From Motacilla alba alba (taxonomy: Eukaryota > Chordata > Aves > Passeriformes > Motacillidae), in contig NC_052019.1 of assembly GCF_015832195.1 (NCBI RefSeq), positions 43,713,016 to 43,777,015 of the forward strand: a stretch of DNA of 64,000 bases, read 5' to 3'. Numbering within the stretch: the stretch's first letter is position 1; every line of letters starts with the position of its first letter. The position numbers and the translations under genes were made by a program. Under the pieces are notes generated by a model. It was not told the DNA's origin. It did not search any database and saw only the letters and a program-made list of their open reading frames with translations. This document shows, one piece after another, positions 12,592 through 23,248 of this stretch.

Positions 12592-13941
12592 GTTTGTTTG
12601 GTCACCTTGCAAATAGTGAAACTATTGTGGCTTATGGTAATTTTGTCCTAAGAGATTTTAGAATGCTTAGAGTGCTTCCAAGCAGAGGAACTGTATTACT
12701 GTAAAAGTTAAAGCACTGTCTAATTTTACTACCTAAAACAGTAATAAAAAAATAATAAGAAATGCTGTCAAGGAGCAAAATTGTATAGTAGCCAGTCGTT
12801 TTGGAGGTGGGGTAACAGGGAGAAGATTTGGTATCTTAACTGAAAAGTAATTAAACTGACTTAGATTTATCCACTGGATAGACAGAAGCCTGTAAGAAGA
12901 CTAGTAGCTTCTTAACAAGAATTAGAGGGGATGTTGGTAATTGAGGGATCCCTCAGGGATCTGGTTGTGCATGGTCGTGGGAGAGATGTGCTGAATTCCT
13001 GAAGACTCTCTTGGAGAGCTGGTGTTCTAGAAGGAAGCTTAGATTCGAAGAGGCATCCTGGATATCTGATGTTCAGAGGCTTGTAAAATAATTGGAAAAT
13101 ACTCTCAAGTAAGTACTTTAAAATGTAAAATATTTAACTGTTGCTGTTTATATCAGAAGATTCTTAGTATTGTTACTATGCCTGCTTTGACTTTTGAACT
13201 ACTGGAGTACTACTGTTACTGACTGTTCATAGTGTGTTGTGGGGAGACAGTGACTTGTATTTGAACTTTAAGTTGCAGAAAAATTTAAAGAGCTTTAGAC
13301 TGTTCTTGTGTACCAGAACTGTGAGTTTTGCTCTATTAGGAGGCCATGAATTAATCCCTACAGTGTGGAGCTTTCCTATCTGTTAGCTGCAGTTAATATT
13401 GATATGAGAGGAAAGATATTTTGTATTTGATAAGCTTAACCACAAGCAGTCCTTGTTAACAGCATCTATCTCTTACATGTCCCAGTATGCAAAATAAAAA
13501 TCCTAGCTATTCTTAGTAGTATTTATTATTCAGATACTGATCAAAGCCAAATCAGTTGTTGTGGAAGCAGGCTTGTCAGACTATAAGGGTTAGGAATTAT
13601 TTTGGTCTGTTTCTGCCTGTGTAGGTTACAGCATTTGTTTGGAACCCTGCTTCTTTGAGTAGCAAAGTGGTTTTAAATTGATGCATACTTAGTGACTCAA
13701 ACACCTAATATGCTTCTCATACTGTTTCTTTATGGGGCCTTTCTCAAAGGAACCTTACGTGACAGACACAGGATGGAAGTTTCATGTTTTAGCTTGAGTG
13801 GAAGAAAACTTTGGTTGTCTCAATTAAGTACTTGTTCCTGGTTTTAAATAGTTTCATGTCCTCTAACCACTTGTTTAAGCTATGTTAGCTTCTAAATGTC
13901 AATATTCATCACAGAAATGAAAGCCTCGAGGGCTGAGTCTC

Positions 13942-13971
13942 ACATTTTTTGTATCTACATTTTTTGTATCT
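13942..13971 (+). repeat. Exact tandem duplication of a 15-bp unit
   Basis: ACATTTTTTGTATCT occurs twice back to back (13942-13956, 13957-13971). No wider repeat surrounds it. Confidence 0.9.
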
Positions 13972-16900
13972 CTATTGAAAGAGACCTGAGAATAAGAGTG
14001 CTTTCTCTGTGAGCTGTTGGGGGTGGAGGAATCCACGACTGAAATAATACATTGGTAATTGGGAGGCATTGTGATACTGTTGTCATAGTTACAATGGACT
14101 GGAGTGTGAGACAACAGGGCGTTTGTCAAAAGTGACAACAGAAGATGGTTTGGGGCATTCTGCCATGGCATATACAACTACAGTGCTCCCTGGTGGACTT
14201 GGGCAGAAAGACACGAGGGAAATGGATCAATTCCTGTATGAGAAGGATACCTCTTCAGTGTGTGGCATCTGTGTGCAGATGGGTCTGTTATGGGGTGTCG
14301 TCTCCAGGAGTTACTGTATGCTGGTACCTGTGCGTGTGTATCTGTGATAGACACTTCTGGAAGAAATCTCTGAGCAGTGTCAGTCACACATATGTACCCA
14401 ACAAAGAATGGTCTTGGAGTGCAAGGAACCTTAAGTGGATCATTGATGCAAGGTGGAAGTGCCAAACTACAACATTTTTTTACGAGCACCAAACATTGAG
14501 CTGGATTAATTCTCAGGTTAAATCCTCTTCAGGAACAAAATTAACAGTAAACTTTATAGCAGAGAGGATGATGCTTTGTACAAATCAGCTGGCTTGTCTG
14601 GGATTTAATGCAATGCATAACTTGAAAGCTGTCTTTCTTTCTGTTAGGTTTAAATTGTATTGACAGTTAATATGTTAGGACCTGTCTGGGTTTTAGACTT
14701 TTCCCCAGTCTTGTTTCTTTTTCAAAATTCAGGTGTCAAGAAAACAACTTTTTTCCTTGTTTGCTTGCTTGGCACAGGAGGATCTGTGGAGAACAGAGTA
14801 ATTTATTTTATGATCTTTCTTTACAAGTGCTCGTCAAATCAGAACCTGATTTCTTGCAGTGAAGGAGGTGGTACAATAATATGCAAACACTACTGGAAAA
14901 TTTGCTATAGGGTCTTTCTGGGAAGTTAAGGTCTTCAAAAATACTGATGTTAGCTATTTGCAAATTGAGAGGGAGGGGAAGAAGTTGCATATCATTCAGA
15001 ACAGAGTAATGAAACAGATGTTCCTCTTGCGGACACTGAAACTGCTTTCAGATGTCCAGTATGAGTTTAGAATGGCTTTCTAAATATCTTGCAGAAATAA
15101 TTAATGTTATGGGACAATGCTTCTGATTACTGTAGCAATATCTGCTTTTAGCTTCTCAGCGGAACCATGTGGTCCTTAATGCAGTTCATATGTGGTTCAA
15201 AAACAATCTGTAGATATATGTGTGGATGTTAAGGGCACAAATGAGTGGAGCACATTCCAGCAGAGGTCTCAGATGCTTTCTTAGTCTAATGGAAAACATT
15301 GATTAAAGTATTACTACAGGATATAAAAGTCTTGCTTTTAAAAATGTGTAGGCAAATAAATCTTTGTCATATAGTGAATAAACACATCTCTTTTTAATGA
15401 TTTGGTTTTTCTGTAAAGCGTGTAAAGCAAGTGTGCAAAATATACTGGGTGCTTGAAGCCTACTGAAAATACTGAGCTCCTGCCTCTTGTTCTGGGTTGT
15501 CTTCACTTCAGCTATTCATGCAGCTAGGACTCGTGATTGATAAGCACAGATTCCTGTAATTCATTGTTTCACCGTGTTTATACAAATGCACCATGCAGCA
15601 GCAAGGCTGAGGTGTCTGATGTGAATCCGGCTATTCGTGCTGCTGTGTGTAGTCTTCATGTTTTACTGATGTCTTGTCCAAGCAAGCAATACTGAGCAGT
15701 TCCTTAGTTAGGCACAGTACTCTTGACCTAACTATAGTATTGCATACTGAATGTATATGTTGAGGGATGCAAGAAGAACATTTTGGTTTTGTATTCTTGA
15801 TTGGGGTGGTACAAGGATGGCACAGGACATGGGTGACCCAGGAAAAGAACTCAGACTGATGTAACATGCATTGTTCCCTAGCGTGAGACCTGTAGCATTG
15901 ACGATATCTCACCTGACAGACTGAGGTTTTTACACTGCAGTATATTTGCTTGTCAAGGACCTAATGTTAAATAACGCTAAGACTTGGACTGCTCTGTATC
16001 AATAGGCCATGCTGGTGAGCAGTTCTAGGGCTGCAAGAAAAAAAGTGGATATAGCGCTAGACTTTAAAAATTGACAGCAATCTTACTGTTTTACTTAATA
16101 ATGTGATCTAAGGTAGTTGCTGGGGAAAGTTTACAGTTCTGATACACGTAGTCATTTGCTAGTAGAGCTCTAGGTCTGCTTGAACTTAGTATATTCTTAG
16201 CTTCCTTGTTTTACTTCCTAAACAGAATTTTTGAGAACACTCGTGTCATCTGGCTAACCTGTAGCTTTAACCACATTTTCATGGACTGAACAACTTGTTA
16301 TTCCTAAGATTTCATATGTTACTTGTATCTCTTAAACATTTGTTAGCTGTGTTATGGACTAACAATGAGTTTACAGAATTGACATAAGATTCAAGTTTAT
16401 GCAAAATATGTGAAAGTTATTTTACATTTTGGGGCTTCTTTAATCTAAAGAGTTTCAGGTCTTAATCCCATCAAAATAGCACTCTATGTGTGCCATAGGG
16501 TGTGTGTCTAAGACACCATCTATGTAGTGTTGGACTTGTGTACTGTTGAAGGCTGGTAGGCACTGAAATTCACCTCTGGAAAAGGAAGAATGTGCTTGTG
16601 GAATATGACAGTTATTCCAGGGTTTCATGGTTGTTTTTTTCCCCATCTTGTGCTCGTCTCACTGAATGGTGGCAAGAGAGCTGCTGCTAGGGTTTAATTC
16701 TTTTCAATTAATGTTTCTTCATATGCTTTTCTGTTTTGGAAAAATGATAGATCCAGAACAGATTCCCATAAGCTTTTAAGATCCCTTTGTCATGTTGGTT
16801 CTTGGGTGTTAGATTTTGGTTCACTGGCACATAGTGCCTTCTGATAGCCACACAGCTAGTTTCACGTGCAATTTGTAACTTGACTTCCACCAAGACTTTT

Positions 16901-17549
16901 TTCCCCTCAAACTTTATTGGGAAGAAATGGTTAGCTTATGCAGGAGACTGGAGTTCATCTTTGGTTTCTCTTAACTCTCTTCAATTCCTTTTCTTCCTAG
17001 GATGTTCTTTGTTGACCTAATTTGCCTCAGTGACTGCTTTTGCTTTTCAAGGACTCTGAAAGCAGGGCTCTTAATCTGTCAAGTGGGATGTCAGGATTAT
17101 AGCTGACATTTATTTGAATAAAACTTGAAGTAGAAAGGTGAATTTGTTCAGAGAAAAGTTAAATTGGGACCAAGCAATGAAGAATTGTCCTTAAAGCAGC
17201 TTTCAGCTTGGGATATAGGGGAAAACATAAATTGCTCAGACAGTAGGGCAGCAGTTCAGATTTCTAGCTGTTCAGTATGGTATATTAAATCAATTGCTTG
17301 AAGCTTAAGTAGTTGCAGAATTGCTGCTTGCAAGAAAAGGGGTTGTGATTTCGTTGTCACATAGTGAGTCCACAATCCATACCATCTACAAATGAGCGAA
17401 ATGGTTTTTGTTAGGTTTTTTTGGACATCTTTTGATTAAAGGGTCTGCTCTTCCATTTTGCACGCTTAACAGTATACATGTTCCAGGTGACTACTCAAAC
17501 ACACTGAGATGTGATTCTTAAGCCCTTTGTGAAATGGCCACAAATCAAA

Positions 17550-17781
17550 ATGTGGGATGTTTCTTCTGAATACCAGGAAATACTTTTTGCCATCAGGACA
17601 AGTAATCATTGGTCAGCCAGAGAAGTTGTGGAATCTCCTTCCTTGGAGATACTGAAAAGCCATTTGGACAGAGTCCTGGGCAACTGAGTCTAGGTGGGTC
17701 AGCTGCAGCAGGGAGGATAATCTGCAGAGGTCCCTTTGACTACAACTGTTCCACGATTCACTGTGATTCAGTGTTAAAGGA
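17550..17781 (+). mobile_element. CR1 LINE 3' tail fragment, sense
   Basis: This stretch follows the order of a CR1 3' end: CCAGGAAATACTTTTT, then GCCAGAGAAGTTGTGGAATC, CCTTGGAGATACTGAAAAGC, CATTTGGACAGAGTCCTGGG, CAGAGGTCCCTTTGACTACA, and ending in a degenerate ATTCACTGTGATTCAGTG. The last piece resembles the short ATTCTATG-type 3' repeats of CR1. It holds only the end of ORF2 and the 3' UTR, as usual for 5'-truncated avian LINE copies, and it is non-coding now. The upstream limit is approximate. Confidence 0.8.
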
Positions 17782-18464
17782 GTGCATGTGCATGGCTACA
17801 GATAAATGGGATTAAATAAATGCTTAGTGTACTGTTTTTCATTGCTTGTTAGATAAATGAAAGGTTTTTCAGTTTGTGTTATTTTTTTCTTTTTTCTTTC
17901 TTTTTTTTTTTTTCTAGCCAAAGCTTCTAGAGTGCTTGCATTTTGCAGGTTCATTGTGGAACTCCTAAAACTTCCTTTACACTACACAGCTTTTTGTGCA
18001 GATAGTATTCTTGGGGAAAGTGTTTTGGAACGGCAGCACTGTCTCTTACATGATGTAAAAAAACCACAAACAAAAGAACTGCAATTGCACTTAGGTTTTG
18101 AGGTGGCTTTCTAGAAGACTGATTCTACATTACGTGTATATACTTTTGTTCTCACTCTTAGCTGGAATGGAAAATTTTAGCTTGAAAACTGCTACATCAG
18201 AAAAATGAAACAGGGATATTTAGTTCATTATGTCCAGGCAAGATCAAGGCTTTGAATTGCTGTTCATGTAGGCTGAGCAATCTACTCTGGCTCTTTCTCT
18301 GAGGGCAGAAGGATATTATGAGCCTCTGCTGTGCTGCCTACGGGCTCTGGAACCTTCTGCATGTTCTTTCTTTCTATGCATATTGAATCACAGGTAGGCA
18401 GAACTGGCATACCAGGGAGCAATTTTGTAGTGCTTCCTACATACAGAGAACTAATCATGGTTAA

Positions 18465-18580
18465 AATCACAGTATGAGTAAGGTTGGTAAGGACCATTGG
18501 AGGGGATCCAGTCCAACTTCCCTACTCAAGCAGGATTCCCTAGAGCATGTTACTCAGGACTGTGTAACTCAGGATGCACC
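18465..18580 (-). mobile_element. CR1 LINE 3' tail fragment, antisense
   Basis: GGTTGGTAAGGACCATTGGA, GGGGATCCAGTCCAACTTCC and CTCAAGCAGGATTCCCTAGA, then a diverged copy of the AGCAGGTTGCCCAGGAC block, match the reverse complement of a CR1 3' end. It is short, old and truncated. Boundaries are approximate. Confidence 0.75.
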
Positions 18581-18994
18581 TACTTATGGGGCAAGACTTG
18601 GAGGTAATCACAGAGGTAGGAGGGAGCTTTAAAAAAAAGTATCTTCTTCCCCTACTGGAAGAGCTCTTGTTGTGGCAGTGATACTTGTGGTTTTGGTTGT
18701 CTGGTTCAGATCCCTTCCCCCCACCTTGCTTTGATTAGATAAATCTGATCTCTGCAACATCTAGTGCCAGCTTAAGTCTAGAATGCATTGAAGTCTTGCA
18801 GTACATTGAGAAGTGAGGTTTATGGTATGTAGCTATAGACAAGAGGTCAGGTTGTCTTGCTAAGCGGTTGAAGCTTCATTAAGCGAAGTCTGAAAGTACT
18901 TCTGGGGTGAACAATGACTGAGACACAAGAGTCTTCCTGAAAAATTAGGAGTTAAAATAAGTTAAGATCCTTTTCAAAGTGATGATGTGTAATT

Positions 18995-18996
<2 letters not shown>

Positions 18997-19038
<42 letters not shown>
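18997..19038 (+). repeat. Poly(T) tract, 42 bases
   Basis: An uninterrupted run of 42 T residues, the longest homopolymer in the window. Similar AGATCCTTTT words occur just before it (near 18965) and just after it (near 19039). This could reflect a short insertion with a tail or simple slippage. The exact length may be unreliable in an assembly. Confidence 0.9.
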
Positions 19039-19041
<3 letters not shown>

Positions 19042-19584
19042 TCCTTTTTTCTCTTCAAAACAAACAAGCAGAAAGGTGATACTGGGAGACCTTGTTCACA
19101 ATGCTTTGTTTTCTTACTGCTACCTTGAAGCTTCTTTCTGTGAATTGCTCAAATAAGCTGAAGGACCCTGATCTCTAAGTGTTGTTTCCACTTAATCTTT
19201 TACTGGGCCTCTGCTCAATTTGGTATTGCATCTTGTAACTGTAGGAAAGAACTAGTGCAGTTTCCACAGAATATGGGGTCATGAGAAGCTGCCTTTTAAA
19301 GATCACATCTGTGTCCATCAAGGGAGATACTTCATATGGTTGTCCTCTGACCCTGCTGGACCTAATGGTCATTTTAGCTGTAAAGCAAGAAATGCCTCTA
19401 CTAGCAGAGCCATATGTGTGTGTGTGTGTTGTCTTGTCCCACATACTGATGCCCCTAGCAGTTGCTGCAGTTATGTATCTAATGACAAGGTAACAGAAAC
19501 ATGCAAGCTGGTGCTGTATTTATCCAGATCACATCACATTTAGTCCAAGTAGCATTTTTAAATGAGCGCTAGCTTTCTTTTACT

Positions 19585-21230
19585 TTTAAAGGGACCTTTA
19601 AAGATCATGTAGGCCATATCCCCTGCCATGGGTAGGGATAGTGTTCACCAGATCAGGTTGCTCAAAGCCCTGGGGAACTTGACCTTGAACACTCCAGTGA
19701 TGGGTATCCACAACTTCTCTGGATGTTCCAGCTTTGCAAGAGGTTCAGGTGGATGACATCTGTAGCTTTTCCTCTGTCAGCTGATGGAATAATTTCATTG
19801 TGGGAGGCTACCAAATGAGTCAGGCATGATCTGCTCTTTCTGTCTCTAAGCAGCTCCCTGTCTTCCACATGTTTTGATGTGTCTTCCAGGAGCATCTTCC
19901 ATGATTTTACTGGATGTGGAGTGAGGCTGCTTGATTGGTAGCTCCCAGGATCTTCCTTTTTGCCTTTTTTCAAAATGGGTCTGATGTTTTTCCAGTCTGG
20001 GGATTTGTCTTACTGCTAGAACTTCTCAGATGTGATTGAGAATTGCTCAGCCATTTCAACATCAGCCTATCCCTTCAGAACCCTGGGATATATCTCACTG
20101 GGTCCTATGGACTGATGTATGTTCAGATATCTCAAGTATTCTTCAACCTGAGCTTCACTTAGAGGGAAGGGGTACTGCAGTCTACAGTCCCAGCCTTGAG
20201 GTTCAGGGAACTGAGAGATGTGGGAAGAGAGATTCATATTGAAAGCTGAAGTGAAAAACTGTTGAATAGCTCAGCCTTCTCTATGTTGGTTTTCGCTAGT
20301 TCTCATATCTTATTTATCAAGAGGGGGTATGTTTACTTTATTCTTCCTTTTTCTAGCCAGTGTTCCTGTAGAACTGTGCATTTCTTTCTTACACTTCAGT
20401 TTGATCAGGAGGTCCTTAGTTGGTCATGTTTATCTTCTGCTTCCCTTGCCTGTTTTCTTACTCATAGTGATTGAGAGCTCCTGGGCTTTATGAAGAATGT
20501 CCTTAAAGGGCTGCCAGTTCTGTTCAGCTCCTTTGTCCCTGAGGGCAGCTCCTGGGGGATCCCATCCATTAATTCATTCAGCAACTGAAAGTGTGCTCTG
20601 AGAACTTGGAGTCCTTACTCCATTCTTCACCTGATCTGCAGGGGTCTCCTGGACTGCTTATAGTTTACTGTGCTGCAGATGCCAGGGTGATTGGAGTCCC
20701 CCAGCAGGATCAGAGCCTGCAAACATGACACCTCCTGTAGCTGAAGGAAGGACTCATTATCTACAAGCTTCCCTTGATGAAGTAGACTGTAATAAACACC
20801 AGCCATGAGGTTTCCTTTGTTGGCTTAGCCCCTAATTTTTACCCATAAGCTATTAACTTTTTCATTGCTGTTTTTCCAAGGCAGCTCTCTAGAGTCAATG
20901 CTTTTTGCTGTTGTTTTGGAGGGCAGCCACCTGCTTGCTTTTCCTTCTTGCCTGTGACTTCTGAAAATTTTCTGGTTGTCTATTGCAGCATTCCAGTTGT
21001 GTGGTCCTTTGCATGATGTTTCAGTGATAGTGGTTAGATTGTAGCTTTCTAGCTGCAAAGTGGCTTCCAGCTCCTCCTGTTTGCCCCCTGTGCTGTGTGC
21101 ATTGGTATGGAGACACTTCAGCTGTGTCACTGACCTTACCACCTTCTTAGAGGACCGTGCCATAATTCCTTTGAGGCATTTCACAGGTGTTTCCCTCCTA
21201 GTTCCTAATATCTCGGCAGTCCCTGACTTT
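19585..21230 (-). mobile_element. CR1 LINE, antisense, internally deleted
   Basis: Read on the minus strand from 21.2 kb down, the element keeps recognisable CR1 ORF2 sequence, interrupted by stops and shifts. First comes endonuclease (KCLHTNAHSTGGKQEELEAT, then ITETS..PHNWNAAI and VNSLWVKIRG, 21184-20825). Next is LQLQEVSCLQALILLGDSNH near 20.7-20.8 kb, then FQLLNELMDGIP near 20.57 kb, EKAELFNSF near 20.3 kb and KKGKKEDPGSYQSSSLTP with RGKATDVIHLNL (19973-19730), which is the start of the reverse transcriptase. It then jumps directly to the 3' tail (SLE.. and the CCATGGGTAGGGATA block, 19720-19590), so most of the RT palm is missing. LINEs of this family copy themselves by target-primed reverse transcription; this copy cannot. 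The 5' limit is approximate. Confidence 0.87.
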
Positions 21231-21834
21231 TCTCTGTTGCTCAGAACTTTATCACTTTTTCTCAGCTGTTTGTCTGCTGCTCCCTCCTGCTGTCAGAACT
21301 CTTGTTTCTGGCTAGACTATTGGGGAACACCGCCTAATTCCCTTTAAATTTTTTGGTTTCAACATAGTGGAGCCCCACATTGCTTTTGTAAGCTCCTGCT
21401 TCATACTACTGTAGTCGGTGTATTTGACTCTTGCTCTGTCTGGCCCCAACAAAGAACAAAACCAACATGCTGGTTCATTGGGAACAAACCCATGTCCGGG
21501 ATAATGGGAATCTGGAATGCCCTGAACAAGGGAAGTAGAGAAGGCAAAATGATGGGAAGCACTAAGCAGCTCACACTGACCCAGCAGGACTTTGGCTGGT
21601 AACGTTAGATGTACTCTAAACTAGAAACAAAAAATTACTCTTTTAACCTCCTATCGCTGGCATGTGTCTCTGTGCTGTCCTTGTTTGTGCCAACCAGAGC
21701 GTGTCATGTTGTTGCATGAGGCTTGGGCAAGTGATGGCTTCTCTAATCTGCTTTGTTGCCTGACCAAATGTTTGCAGCCACAGCCCCCCAAAGCAGGGTG
21801 GGCAGCACAGGGCCAGGTGTGGCAATTCTGCCAG

Positions 21835-21960
21835 TGTGGTCTAGGTGAAACAGGTTGCCCAGACAGGTTGTGAAAGTCTTCTTGTCTGGAGATATTCAAA
21901 AGCCTTCTGCACATCCTGTCCCTGACCTGCCACCAGATCATGCCTTCTTGCCAAAGATCT
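21835..21960 (+). mobile_element. Degenerate CR1 LINE 3' fragment, sense
   Basis: AAACAGGTTGCCCAGACAGG, then TTGTGAAAGTCTTCTTGTCT, GGAGATATTCAAAAGCCTTC and TGACCTGCCACCAGATCATG resemble the end of CR1 ORF2 and the start of its 3' UTR in sense orientation. It is diverged and lacks the terminal short repeats. The limits are rough. Confidence 0.6.
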
Positions 21961-23229
21961 ACCTGTAGTATTTCCAGGTATGTCTGGTTATTGCCTCTAT
22001 CCTATCCTGACTCTGAGGAGTGTGCTTTAGTGTGCTTAGCCTTTCTACTCCTTAATCCTCTCTTCATTCAATTTTGATGGCATTCACTATAGAGGGGCAG
22101 TCAAGAGCATAGGACCTGTCTCTTCTTTTTTCCATCTCCTCTTGACTGAGCTGGCAGTGGTGTTTGAGGCTGTGAATGTCATCAGGTCCAGTAGGGATAC
22201 GTAAATACTTAGAGCTCTGTGCAGCCTCTGTAGTGATACTGTCTCTCATGTTTTTTCCTTGCAGTTCCAATGGCTGATGGGTACTGCAGCTTGTTTCTCC
22301 ATGACACAGACAAGACTGGGTTTGCTCACAGAGGTGGAAGTTAATCTGTGATACAGTGGTGGTTGATTTTATTACCCCTATCTCATGAATTCAATTTTAT
22401 AAAGCTAAGAGTAGGGTGCTACAACTTTTGTTATATATGGTCATTTAGCAAAAAGGCTTATGTATCTGGTAACTTGCTAAAATTGAATTATTGGCTCTAA
22501 ATCACAGAAGTATAATATCTAGGCAAGAAACTCGTGTTCTTGTAACATGAGAAAAGCTTCAAAACTTTAGTGGTTTGATTGACACGCACTGGTAGTTTGA
22601 TTTACATGTACTGGTAGTTAGGGGGGAAGATGCATTTAGCATTGGCTGAGAAAAGTTAGTACTTAGGATTCCAGTGTGTTGTCTAGATGTTTTCAGAATG
22701 TGGAGGTAAATAAGCATGTTATGTTTCTTGTTAGCTTGGAAACATCCTACATAAGACTTAGACTGAGAGGTGTGTATGTTCCTGGGACCTAAAGTTAGTG
22801 TGAGATTGACCAGCTTTAGAGGTGTCACTTAGAGAAATGGAAGATAGTGCCTATGTTGTAAATCAAAAAGAGGCCTTTTTCTTAGGCTGTACACTCTGAA
22901 CCTTGATTCCTCAGGAGTAAGTAGATAAAGCTCAAGTAGCATAGTTTGAAAGAAACCTTTGGAGATTGTCTTCAGAAGTTGAATTTGAAAAGGGGGAAGA
23001 AAGAATATATAGTAAAGCTGGGGTAGCTGGAAGGGACGCTAAGCACAAGGCAATGGGACAGTGATAAAAAACTGGTGGGGAGAGAGTAGGCAATGGTAGA
23101 GCTGTGAGCAACTCTTGAAATATAATTAAAAGCAGTAGGCAGCTTGCACTACAGCACTACAGATACTTCCGGGAGGTCTGCCTTTTTTTCTTGCATTTTT
23201 CACTCAACAGTCAAAAATTTGGATGTGCC

Positions 23230-23248
23230 TTTTTTTTTTTTTTTTTTT
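23230..23248 (+). repeat. Poly(T) tract, 19 bases
   Basis: Homopolymer T run in intron 2 with no recognisable element on either side. Confidence 0.9.

Noticed and set aside
20825..21184. A 119-codon minus-strand frame as a host gene
   Set aside because: Its ITET, NWNAA and SLWVKIRG motifs are those of the CR1 endonuclease, so it is part of a dead retrotransposon.
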